Positions 19,085-26,062 of a stretch of DNA of 40,203 nt are shown here, piece after piece. Both the position numbers and the translations under genes were made by a program. Every line of letters starts with the position of its first letter. Positions within the stretch are counted from its first letter, which is position 1. The notes beneath the pieces were generated by a model, which saw only the letters and a list, made by a program, of their open reading frames with translations, did not search any database and had not been told where the DNA came from. The DNA is taken from assembly GCA_045046905.1 (NCBI GenBank), contig JASFYU010000008.1:1-40203 (forward strand). Direction: 5' to 3'. Source of the stretch: JASFYU01 sp045046905 (lineage in GTDB: Bacteria > Bacteroidota > Bacteroidia > Flavobacteriales > Flavobacteriaceae).

Positions 19085-20731
19085 ATGAGAATATACTGCA
19101 TATTAATTATAGGTATTTTGACAACCATTATAAGTTGTAATCAAAAAAAGGAAACGAGTAATATAGCCGAGAGTGGGAATGTAGAAAAGCCGAATATACT
19201 ATGGTTGGTCGTAGAAGATCTGAGTCCGTTCATTCCGTCATTCGGAGATTCAACGGTAGTCACTCCCAATATCAGTAGATTAGCAGCAGAAGGAGTAAGG
19301 TTCACCAATGTTTATTCATCATCAGGTGTCTGTGCCCCAAGTAGAGCTGCCATAGCAACTGGAATGTACCAGAACCGTATCGGAGTGCACCATATGAGGA
19401 ATGGGGGAAAGGGACAGTACTTTCCAAAGGGGATTACGCCTTATGATGCCATACCACCTGTCGGCGTGATGATGCATAGCGAATATTTGAGAAGAGTTGG
19501 GTATTATTGTTCTAATAACAGTAAAGAAGATTACCAGTTTACAGCACCAGTAACAGCTTGGGATGAGAGCGGAAGAAATGCCCATTGGAGAAATCGCAAA
19601 CCTAATCAACCATTTTTTTCTATTTTTAATATTGGGGTTACCCATGAATCCCAAATATGGAAGAAAGCCCAGGATTCTCTTTGGGTCGATAAAGATTTGG
19701 AAGTCCAGGTGCCTCCATATTTGCCAAACAATGAAATAGGGCAACGAGATGTGAGAAGGATGTATTCCAATATAAAGGAAATGGATTATCAAGTTGGAGA
19801 ATTATTGGGTCAATTGGAAGAGGATGGACTGTTGGACAATACCATCATATTTTGGTATACCGACCATGGTGGCCCGTTGCCAAGACAAAAACGTCTTTTA
19901 TACGATTCGGGAATGAAATTACCTTTGATTGTTCGATATCCTGATAAGAAAGATGCAGGGACAATAGATGATAGGTTGGTGAGCTTTGTAGATTTTAAGC
20001 CTACCTTATTATCTGTGGTGGGAATACAACCCCCTGATTATGCTGACGGAAGGGCATTTGCAGGGAGTTTTGAAAACAAAGAAAAAAGAAAGTATGTTCA
20101 TGGGGCGGCAGATCGCTTTGATGAGCTTTATGATATGATTCGTGCCGTTCGAGATGATAGATTTAAATATTTGAAGAATTTTAGAACAGAACAGGGGTAT
20201 TATCTGCCAATTGCCTATCGAGAGCAGATGCCGATAATGAAAGAATTGCTGCGAATGCGCGATGCTGGGGAACTTAATGAAGATCAAAGTTTATGGTTTC
20301 GTAAAAACAAGGCTCCAGAAGAATTGTTTGATACATGGGACGACCCATATGAACTGAACAACATAGCTGCCAATCCCGAATCTAAGAATAAGCTAGAAGA
20401 ATTGCGAGAAGAGTGTAACCGTTGGATGAAGGAGATAGATGATAAAGGATTGATGTCTGAATCGGAATATATTGAAAGTATTTGGCCTGATGGGCATCAA
20501 CCTGTTACTGTCAATCCGACCATCAAATCAATCAATAATAAAATAGAACTACACTGTCAAACACAAGGAGCTTCTATTGGATATCAGTTATTGAATAAAA
20601 ATGAAGTATTGGGTGGATCTTGGAGTGTATATATTGAACCTTTAGAAGTAAAAGAAGGACAAAAATTAATAGCTATCGCTCATCGAATAGGATATAAACA
20701 AAGTAATGAGTCGATATTTAATGCTAGATAA
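19085..20731 (+). CDS. S1 family sulfatase 7, lipoprotein (S1_8-like) with C-terminal accessory domain
   Basis: This 548-aa predicted lipoprotein begins MRIYCILIIGILTTIISC. It carries NILWLVVEDLSPFIPSFG and the maturation motif VCAPSRAAIATGMYQNRIG with Cys83. The TDHGGPLPRQKRLLYDSGMK motif matches the S1_8 heparan N-sulfatase-like pattern also seen in sulfatase 5. There is no GKWHLG; HSEYLRRVGYYCSNNSKEDY occupies that place, as in S1_8 relatives. Residues about 470-548 form an extra small beta domain (ASIGYQLLNKN, AHRIGYKQS) like the chitobiase/hexosaminidase C-terminal module. It is separated from sulfatase 6 by 334 bp, so it probably has its own promoter. The product should face the periplasm or the cell surface. 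Confidence 0.93.
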   Translation: MRIYCILIIGILTTIISCNQKKETSNIAESGNVEKPNILWLVVEDLSPFIPSFGDSTVVTPNISRLAAEGVRFTNVYSSSGVCAPSRAAIATGMYQNRIGVHHMRNGGKGQYFPKGITPYDAIPPVGVMMHSEYLRRVGYYCSNNSKEDYQFTAPVTAWDESGRNAHWRNRKPNQPFFSIFNIGVTHESQIWKKAQDSLWVDKDLEVQVPPYLPNNEIGQRDVRRMYSNIKEMDYQVGELLGQLEEDGLLDNTIIFWYTDHGGPLPRQKRLLYDSGMKLPLIVRYPDKKDAGTIDDRLVSFVDFKPTLLSVVGIQPPDYADGRAFAGSFENKEKRKYVHGAADRFDELYDMIRAVRDDRFKYLKNFRTEQGYYLPIAYREQMPIMKELLRMRDAGELNEDQSLWFRKNKAPEELFDTWDDPYELNNIAANPESKNKLEELREECNRWMKEIDDKGLMSESEYIESIWPDGHQPVTVNPTIKSINNKIELHCQTQGASIGYQLLNKNEVLGGSWSVYIEPLEVKEGQKLIAIAHRIGYKQSNESIFNAR

Positions 20732-20975
20732 TTGTTAAATAAGAAAAGAGTAATAAAATTTAAATGGCTACTTACAAATTTATTATTCGTGATGGTTGGA
20801 TGTAAAAAAGGAAACATCGCATAAGAGAACGAATGTTATTTACATCCTTGCGGACGATTTAGGGTATGGCGATTTAAGCATCAACGATCAACAATAATTT
20901 AGCACGCTAAATATTGATGCTTTAGCAAAAAGCGGAATGCTTTTTACCTAACATTACTCTGGATCGATGGCCTGT
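20732..20975 (+). pseudogene. Relic of an eighth sulfatase, cut off at the active-site cysteine
   Basis: Directly after the sulfatase 7 stop, a frame reads KWLLTNLLFVMVGCKKGN, a lipoprotein signal, and then stops. A shifted frame from 20829 reads TNVIYILADDLGYGDLS, then a stop, then FSTLNIDALAKSGMLFT, then a stop, then HYSGSMAC ending at 20975. This is the canonical start of an arylsulfatase up to the Cys of the CxPSR motif, after which similarity ends. At least two internal stops and one frameshift make it non-functional. It shows that the sulfatase cluster once extended further right and was truncated by the junction with mobile DNA. Confidence 0.82.
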
Positions 20976-21033
20976 ATAATAGAAAATCTAATCTCCAAAT
21001 AGATTTGAGCTATAAAAGAAATAATTATTGCTC

Positions 21034-21148
21034 ATGGCGTATCGAAAATGGAATTGGAAAAAAGAAGATTGGCCTCTTTTTTCTTATGATCAAGAGGCTC
21101 TAAAAAGTCTTGAATATCGATTTATGCAGGCAAATAGACATAGCTAAA
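21034..21148 (+). pseudogene. Possible relic of a Fic-family protein N-terminus (DUF4172-like), frameshifted
   Basis: From ATG 21034 the sequence reads MAYRKWNWKK. After one surplus base in a run of seven A (21058-21064) it continues EDWPLFSYDQEALKSLEYRF to a stop at 21148. The W-N-W-x-x-x-x-W-P-x-F-x-Y-D pattern resembles the start of Fic/DOC proteins carrying DUF4172. No Fic core (HPFxxGNGR) is present. It is short, so chance similarity cannot be excluded. Confidence 0.42.
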
Positions 21149-21281
21149 TCTAAGCCGATTCCATATCTTTTTTCTTTAGCATTCTAGTTATAAGCTAAAC
21201 TGTTGATTAATTCTTTTTCATATAGTGACATCTACTTTCAGATTATAACAGCTTGAAATATTTTGCTATATTGAGTTATCT

Positions 21282-21554
21282 ATGAAAGTCATTTGTATCG
21301 AAGAAGCAGCTTTTTACACCCTACTGGATAGGGTCTTTGAGCATATTGTGTCCACTAAAGAACAAGGTGTTCTTTCTAAATGGGTAAGTATGGAGGAAGC
21401 GATGCAACTACTTCGAATAAAATCAAAATCTACCTTACAAAAATTGAGGGATGAACAGAAAATCAGATTTTCACAACCCTTTAAGAAAGTCATTCTTTAT
21501 GACCGGAGTTCCATCGATGAATTTTTAGAGAAATACGCTATTGCACCACTTTGA
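21282..21554 (+). CDS. Small helix-turn-helix (excisionase-type) DNA-binding protein
   Basis: This 90-aa protein has a leader (MKVICIEEAAFYTLLDRVFE) and a MerR/HTH_17-like DNA-binding fold: VSMEEAMQLLRIKSKSTLQK (helix-turn-helix, about 36-55), LRDEQKIRFSQPFKKVILY (wing) and SSIDEFLEKY. Such proteins accompany mobilizable and conjugative elements in Bacteroidota and are annotated as excisionase-like or helix-turn-helix domain proteins. It stands alone between the pseudogene debris and the GC-rich block, about 560 bp upstream of mobC. A role in excision or in control of the mob genes is inference. Confidence 0.85.
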   Translation: MKVICIEEAAFYTLLDRVFEHIVSTKEQGVLSKWVSMEEAMQLLRIKSKSTLQKLRDEQKIRFSQPFKKVILYDRSSIDEFLEKYAIAPL

Positions 21555-21834
21555 TAGTAATTCTTCCTAGGTGTTCGATACATTCAGATACCCCAAACTC
21601 GTACTATTTTGAGATACTATAAGCCTTGAAAGTTTGTGACTTACTCCTAAATGAAAAGTCACTATAAATCTAGACGTTAGCAGCTTGCTTTTCGGATATG
21701 CTTTCTCCAAGCTCCTGCGGAAGTCGAACAACTCTTCCACTCCAATCCTCCCCATTCGGACAGGCTTCGCCGGTCCGCCTGTGAAGTCTTTCCGTTCCAG
21801 TTTTGCCCAACCTCCTCGGAGCCGCACAAAAGCA

Positions 21835-21856
21835 CAAGGGGTGAAAAAACCCCTTG
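21835..21856. terminator. Strong GC hairpin, possible terminator
   Basis: Perfect 8-bp stem CAAGGGGT / ACCCCTTG with a 6-nt loop GAAAAA, followed on the + strand by CTCTTTCTCC. The tail is pyrimidine-rich rather than pure T, so termination is plausible but not certain. It sits immediately outside the left 24-bp repeat. Confidence 0.55.
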
Positions 21857-21858
21857 CT

Positions 21859-21882
21859 CTTTCTCCTCCCTATCCACAAAAA
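21859..21882 (-). repeat. Left copy of a 24-bp inverted repeat around the mobilization genes
   Basis: Read on the minus strand this is TTTTT-GTGGATAGGG-AGGAGAAAG. It matches the copy at 24857-24880 in 22 of 24 positions, in opposite orientation. The two copies enclose mobC and the relaxase, about 3.0 kb apart. Confidence 0.75.
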
Positions 21883-22030
21883 TTAGATGATTTTTAAAAT
21901 TCTCTAACACCAAATAAGACCGTATTAATTACTAGATTGGTTTCATGTAATTCGATATGGATCTATATGTATTTATGAGTTAAAATTATGATTATAAGAT
22001 AGTTGAGGTCTTAATTTATCTATTATTTTT

Positions 22031-22111
22031 ATCCGTAGAACGGATAGCAAGGTGTATTCTAAGTAACTTAGAATTGTCTACTTCTTGCGAAGTGTTTGCT
22101 CAAAAAAGCAA
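22031..22111 (+). promoter_or_regulatory. Row of four hairpins upstream of mobC, candidate oriT or operator
   Basis: Within 81 bp there are four perfect or near-perfect dyads. They are ATCCGT-AGA-ACGGAT (22031-22045), the 19-bp ATTCTAAGTAACTTAGAAT (22056-22074), CTTC-TTGC-GAAG (22081-22092) and TTGCT-CAAAAA-AGCAA (22096-22111). They end 5 bp before the mobC ATG. Transfer origins of relaxase systems commonly carry such dyads beside the nick site just upstream of mob genes, and accessory MobC proteins bind there. No nick site can be named from sequence. Confidence 0.5.
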
Positions 22112-22116
22112 GTAAA

Positions 22117-22503
22117 ATGGAACAACGGAAAAGAGGGAGAAAAAGACTCGGAAATAAGAAACGGTACCATAACGTAATGTTGAGGTTTAATGACGCCGAA
22201 TATGAGAAATTGCGAATAATCTGCGAATCCTATCATCTGAATATTTCCGAAAGAGGAGTAATAAGCCCACTTCTAAGAAGATTGGTCTTGGACAAAGAGT
22301 CGGAAGGAAAAGACAGGCTTCCGAATACCTCGAACCTTGCCTACCATATCAACAAGATTGGCAACAACATCAACCAATTGGTCAAGATTGCGCATCACAA
22401 GAATTTGAGAAGTCCGAACAGTAGTTTAGAAAATGAGATGCAAAAAATCAATGCTCTTTTAAACGCAGTCATTAGAATTACCATTGAAGAAAAAACAGTA
22501 TGA
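22117..22503 (+). CDS. mobC: MobC-like mobilization accessory protein
   Basis: This 128-aa basic protein starts MEQRKRGRKRLGNKKRYHNV. The ATG at 22117 is chosen; the open frame reaches back to a TTG at 22096 that falls inside a hairpin. A ribbon-helix-helix-like segment (MLRFNDAEYEKLRIICESYH) is followed by the MobC signature region TSNLAYHINKIGNNINQLVK (about residues 79-98), typical of relaxosome accessory proteins that help the relaxase at oriT. Its TGA overlaps the relaxase ATG by 4 bases (ATGA), indicating translational coupling. Confidence 0.9.
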   Translation: MEQRKRGRKRLGNKKRYHNVMLRFNDAEYEKLRIICESYHLNISERGVISPLLRRLVLDKESEGKDRLPNTSNLAYHINKIGNNINQLVKIAHHKNLRSPNSSLENEMQKINALLNAVIRITIEEKTV

Positions 22504-24806
22504 TAGGAAAGATAGGATATGGAGAAAGTTGCCAAGGAATGCTGAATTATGTGTTCGGGAAAGAGGGCATGCGTATACTCGGGTTTGGGAATATATACTC
22601 GCAAGATATATCACAAAAGTTTTTCGGGAACGTACTCCATTTTCAAGGACAGCGCAATGCCACCAAAAATCGCTATGCTCATATTAGCCTTAACCTTCCC
22701 CACGGGGAACACCTCGATGATAAAACCTTCCATGAGGTATCGAAAGAATACATGGAGCAAATGGGCTATGGCGAGCAGCCCTATGTTGTTGTACGACATA
22801 ACGATACCAAGCACGAGCATGTGCATATCATAACGACCAATGTAAGTGAAGCAGGAAAAGTTTTGAATATTTTCAATAGTTATAGAAGGCACATTGCAAC
22901 CCGTCAATATCTCGAGAAGAAGTTTGGCCTGTCACCATCGCCAAGTACAAAACAGGAGAGGGAGCTCCCATTATATAGATTACCCGAGCTGCAGTCTGGT
23001 ATGGATGATACGCAAGGGGCGAAGTTTTATTTACAGGATGTATTGAACAGCATTCTTCAGAAATATAAGGTGCGGAGCTTCCAAGAACTGGTAAAACAGG
23101 CAGAACCCTATCACATCGAAATAAAACAAACCAAAAACGAATCAGGAAGGGTAGGGGTAGCCTATGGCCTGAACAATCAAAAGGGATACCAAACAAGGTT
23201 CATCAACGGCTCGGTGGTACACCGAAGGTTGAGCGGCCCGAAACTGCAAAAGGTATTTGATGCCCATTCGAAATCAAAGTTGTTGCCGATGCATCGCAAA
23301 CGTCTGCTGAAACAGATCGAAACTACCTATGGTCTTTTCAAGTCTATTCGTCCGCATGACCTCGCCAAAGTGCTCAAAGGGTATCAGAACATTGCTATAA
23401 AATTGGACAAACAAAGAGATTATATTACAGGGTATACTATCTATGATAAATCAGGATATGTGTTCATGGAAAGGGAGCTTGGCCAAAACATCAGGATGGA
23501 GAAGCGTTTGGATATTTTCGGCAACGGAGATGAACCTACGGAAATCGATACCGATAGCAAGCAGTTCAGATTGGAAATCCAAAAGCTGATGAAAGAAGCT
23601 TTTTATATATCCTATTTAAAATCTCCGAAACGGGACGGACTGCTCTCGGAAAGTATATTAACTAAGAAGTTAATGGCTATTCTTCCATATATAACACAAT
23701 CAAAAAACCACATTTTTCTTGAAAGCTACCTTTCTAGAAATCGTAAAGAATCGCTGCGGAAATCACTTGAAAAAGAGTTCCCAACGGTCAAGGAAAGATT
23801 GTTTCAACTGGAAACCAAAAAGGAAAAGGAAACCTTGGAAGGTAAATTCCAGCTAATCGGCAAGATTTTGGAAAACGGCATATTTGATGTCGGAACAGAA
23901 AAGGGAAGCGTTCGTCTTTTGTTTCAATCTTTGGGTGTTAAGTATCATAACAACCTATTGTCCTTTGCCAATTCGAACAGTCATACGGTTCCTGTTCGCT
24001 TGGGCAATCTACCTTTTCCTAAGGCCATGGAGAAATACGTATCCACAGGCTTCATTCGTCAAAACCATTTGATGCTGGAAATGTTGACGGCACAGAGTTC
24101 GGATAATAGTCCTAAACTAACAGCATCGTCTATTTTCCTGCCAATGGTCTTTCCAAAGCTTTACGAGACCATGAATCCCGTTTACAAACAACAGGGTGAG
24201 AGTGCCGCTTTGGGTTCTTATCTAAAACATGCCGAACGAATACACGCCCCTTTCGAAAAATCACCTAAAGACTATATCGCATTGTTCAATGCTAAGGGTT
24301 TCTATTTTGTAAAGAGAAATGACGGGTTCGAGGTCAAATCCATTTATACGGACAATAGAACAAGTTTTGCGTTATCGAAAAGAACGAGCCTTTATTTGAA
24401 TTCAATTCCTGATTTGGCCGCTGCATTAAAGAAACAAGAACCTGTCATCAAAGGTCTTGTTGAAGACGGAAGGAACAATTTTAAGAATCTATGGGCAGGC
24501 CATTTAATGGAAAAGGGAATGTACGATAGGGTGGCTTTTATGCTAACGCAGGAAAAGGTTTACCCAAATCTACATCCAGAGATGGTGCAACACCACATGG
24601 AAAACGGACTTCGCAATAGTATGAACGAGGCAATTAAAAGGAAGTCCAGCATCCAACAAAACCGCTTACTCAGAAAAGGAGTTTATGCCATTAGCTCCTT
24701 ATTGGGTAACCGGGGCAAAGGACAAGAGGAGGTTTACAATGGGTTCAAGGATGAACTGACCGATTTTTCCAAGTACAGAGGTAAAGGTATGGGGCTAATG
24801 TGGTGA
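22500..24806 (+). CDS. Relaxase/mobilization nuclease (MobA/VirD2-type)
   Basis: This 768-aa DNA relaxase nicks oriT and pilots the strand into a recipient. The N-terminal Relaxase domain shows a likely catalytic Tyr in CQGMLNYVFGKEG (Tyr17) and the metal-binding motif HNDTKHEHVHII, with His100, His105, His107 and His109. Residues about 175-260 are a conserved relaxase extension found in flavobacterial mobilization proteins (RSFQELVKQAEPYHIEIKQT). The long C-terminal half has no domain I recognise. It overlaps mobC by 4 bases. No coupling protein, type IV secretion gene or integrase is nearby, so any transfer would depend on functions supplied elsewhere. Confidence 0.93.
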   Translation: MIGKIGYGESCQGMLNYVFGKEGMRILGFGNIYSQDISQKFFGNVLHFQGQRNATKNRYAHISLNLPHGEHLDDKTFHEVSKEYMEQMGYGEQPYVVVRHNDTKHEHVHIITTNVSEAGKVLNIFNSYRRHIATRQYLEKKFGLSPSPSTKQERELPLYRLPELQSGMDDTQGAKFYLQDVLNSILQKYKVRSFQELVKQAEPYHIEIKQTKNESGRVGVAYGLNNQKGYQTRFINGSVVHRRLSGPKLQKVFDAHSKSKLLPMHRKRLLKQIETTYGLFKSIRPHDLAKVLKGYQNIAIKLDKQRDYITGYTIYDKSGYVFMERELGQNIRMEKRLDIFGNGDEPTEIDTDSKQFRLEIQKLMKEAFYISYLKSPKRDGLLSESILTKKLMAILPYITQSKNHIFLESYLSRNRKESLRKSLEKEFPTVKERLFQLETKKEKETLEGKFQLIGKILENGIFDVGTEKGSVRLLFQSLGVKYHNNLLSFANSNSHTVPVRLGNLPFPKAMEKYVSTGFIRQNHLMLEMLTAQSSDNSPKLTASSIFLPMVFPKLYETMNPVYKQQGESAALGSYLKHAERIHAPFEKSPKDYIALFNAKGFYFVKRNDGFEVKSIYTDNRTSFALSKRTSLYLNSIPDLAAALKKQEPVIKGLVEDGRNNFKNLWAGHLMEKGMYDRVAFMLTQEKVYPNLHPEMVQHHMENGLRNSMNEAIKRKSSIQQNRLLRKGVYAISSLLGNRGKGQEEVYNGFKDELTDFSKYRGKGMGLMW

Positions 24807-24838
24807 AATTCAAAGAGGTGAATCGGTCATGGAACTTG

Positions 24839-24861
24839 GCGCCCTAAGGGGCGCTTTTTTT
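24839..24861 (+). terminator. Rho-independent terminator of the mob operon
   Basis: Stem GCGCCC / GGGCGC, loop TAAG, followed by seven T. It lies 33 bp after the relaxase stop and runs directly into the right copy of the 24-bp inverted repeat. Confidence 0.9.
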
Positions 24862-24880
24862 GTGGATAGGGGGAAGAAAG
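24857..24880 (+). repeat. Right copy of the 24-bp inverted repeat
   Basis: TTTTT-GTGGATAGGG-GGAAGAAAG is the inverted partner of 21859-21882 (22 of 24 matches). Its first five T are shared with the T-run of the mob terminator. Confidence 0.75.
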
Positions 24881-25049
24881 AAAAACAGACAATTTTCACT
24901 AATTAGCGCGAAATCAAATCCCATACGGGTGTATAACGCTAGAACCTAGGTGATTGACTTAGTGTCTTTAAAAAATCAAGTGATATAAATCTTGCTAAAT
25001 CCACTATGAAACCCGTAAAATTGTTTTAGGTATATTTTAGGAAGGGTAT
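24881..25049. other. Intergenic DNA right of the mob module
   Basis: AT-rich sequence in which I see no gene or RNA. In related elements an integrase might be expected somewhere near here, but no reading frame for one exists. Confidence 0.5.
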
Positions 25050-25083
25050 AAAAAAAGGCTCCCAATTTCTCGAAAGCCTTTTG
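25050..25083 (-). terminator. Terminator belonging to the truncated tRNA
   Basis: Stem AAGGCT / AGCCTT followed on the minus strand by a long T-run. It is a near copy of the terminator at 25276-25307 behind the intact tRNA-Met; together with the tRNA 3' halves they form an imperfect direct repeat of about 85 bp. Confidence 0.7.
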
Positions 25084-25091
25084 TTTACTAG

Positions 25092-25134
25092 TAGCGGGAA
25101 CTGGACTCGAACCAGCTACCTTCGGGTTATGAGT
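25092..25134 (-). pseudogene. 3' half of a tRNA(CAT) gene, broken at the anticodon loop
   Basis: On the minus strand the sequence reads from anticodon loop CTCATAA through CCCGA, a 5-nt variable loop, T-arm GCTGG-TTCGAGT-CCAGT and the acceptor strand TCCCGCT plus A. The 5' side of the anticodon stem does not pair, and the D-arm and 5' acceptor strand are absent. Loss of homology exactly at the anticodon loop is typical of attachment sites used by tyrosine integrases. The T-arm differs from that of the intact tRNA-Met next door, so this is not a simple copy of that gene. Confidence 0.72.
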
Positions 25135-25275
25135 CTAATATCAATGGGTTTAAGTTGTGGATAAAAACATGGCATGGTAATCAAAACAAAGCAATGAAGA
25201 TATAGAAATCATTATGATATGATAATCAAGCTTGACTCAACATATTTAAAACATAGAATTCTGTACCCATGAAAT

Positions 25276-25307
25276 AAAAAAGGCTCTCAATTTCTTGAAA
25301 GCCTTTG
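25276..25307 (-). terminator. Terminator of the tRNA-Met gene
   Basis: Stem AAAGGCT..AGCCTTT on the minus strand with a T-run behind it, starting about 10 bp after the tRNA 3' end. Confidence 0.75.
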
Positions 25308-25316
25308 TTTACTATG

Positions 25317-25390
25317 TAGCGAGAGCGGGGCACGATCCCGCGACCTCCGGGTTATGAATCCGACGCTCTAACCAACTGAGCTACCTCGCC
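25317..25390 (-). tRNA. tRNA-Met (anticodon CAT)
   Basis: A complete cloverleaf is visible on the minus strand: acceptor GGCGAGG paired with TCTCGCT (two G-U pairs), D-stem GCTC / GAGC, anticodon loop TTCATAA, variable loop AGGTC, T-stem GCGGG / CCCGC. The CCA end is not encoded. The T-loop reads ATCGTGC instead of the usual TTCGAxx. The anticodon could also belong to tRNA-Ile2, but the body looks like elongator Met. Confidence 0.9.
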
Positions 25391-25627
25391 ATACTATTCT
25401 ATTTAAAATTGAAGTCATAGGGCCACGAATCTGATAATCACTGCCTGAACCTGACTTTTTTTTGGTATGAATCGGCCGCCTATAGAGTTACCGATCCGTT
25501 TTAAACGGCTGCAAATATATAGTTTAATTTTTTGTTCATCAACTTTAGAGTTGTAAAAATATTCTTGCGCTTTTATTTTTTTATCTTATTTAAATATATA
25601 TATTGCCCAATGTAAATACTGACTGAA
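25391..25627. other. Intergenic region between tRNA-Met and the START-like gene
   Basis: AT-rich gap with no gene seen. It should hold the divergent promoters of the tRNA (minus) and the START-like protein (plus); I could not pick out a convincing TAnnTTTG element. Confidence 0.4.
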
Positions 25628-26011
25628 ATGAGTGATAAAACTAAGTTTGAAATTGAATTTGTAATACAATCATCGTCCCAATTACTATACCAATATTTGG
25701 CTACGCCTTCAGGGCTTTCAGAATGGTTTGCTGATAATGTGAATTCTAGGGGAGAGTTGTTTAGCTTTATTTGGGACGGTTCCGAGGAGGTAGCCAAGCT
25801 CCTGAAAAAAAAGAATGATGAATTTGTAAAGTTTGCTTGGGAAGAAAATGATGACGATAGTTATTTCGAAATGAAGATTATTGTCGATGAGATAACAAAA
25901 GATGTTTCTCTGTTTATTACGGATTTTGCGGAAGATGATGAAGTGGAAGAGGCAAAAATGCTTTGGACAAATCAAATTTCAGACCTAAAACAGGTTTTGG
26001 GATCTAAGTAA
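25628..26011 (+). CDS. START-like domain protein
   Basis: This 127-aa cytosolic protein has no signal peptide. KFEIEFVIQSSSQLLYQYLA, then SGLSEWFADNV, then FSFIWDGSEEVAKLLKKKND and FVKFAWEEND follow the pattern of the small START/AHSA1-like family common in Flavobacteriia. The fold implies a hydrophobic ligand pocket; the function is unknown. It is the first core gene right of the tRNA, 51 bp before the aminotransferase start, and is probably co-transcribed with it. Confidence 0.85.
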   Translation: MSDKTKFEIEFVIQSSSQLLYQYLATPSGLSEWFADNVNSRGELFSFIWDGSEEVAKLLKKKNDEFVKFAWEENDDDSYFEMKIIVDEITKDVSLFITDFAEDDEVEEAKMLWTNQISDLKQVLGSK

Positions 26012-26062
26012 AACTTTCCTTTTTAAAGAGTATATTTGGCCTTGATTTTCAAGGCTTTTTTT

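Larger units (their letters stand above)
21555..22116. other. Non-coding leader of the mobilization module
   Basis: The gap of about 560 bp contains a markedly GC-richer block (about 21,670-21,840, with an ACAGGC / GCCTGT inverted repeat at 21760-21782), a strong hairpin (21835-21856), the left copy of a 24-bp inverted repeat (21859-21882), an AT-rich stretch, and four closely spaced hairpins ending at the mobC start. Several short reading frames overlap on both strands in the GC-rich block, but none shows recognisable protein features. The arrangement suggests a transfer origin or regulatory leader. Confidence 0.6.

Noticed and set aside
21567..21913. Several overlapping frames on both strands in the GC-rich block
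   Set aside because: They are mutually overlapping by-products of higher GC with few stops; the peptides show no domain features and no consistent start signals.
25155..25163. TTGTGGATA, a partial third copy of the 24-bp repeat core
   Set aside because: Only nine bases match and the flanks do not; this is expected by chance in AT-rich DNA.
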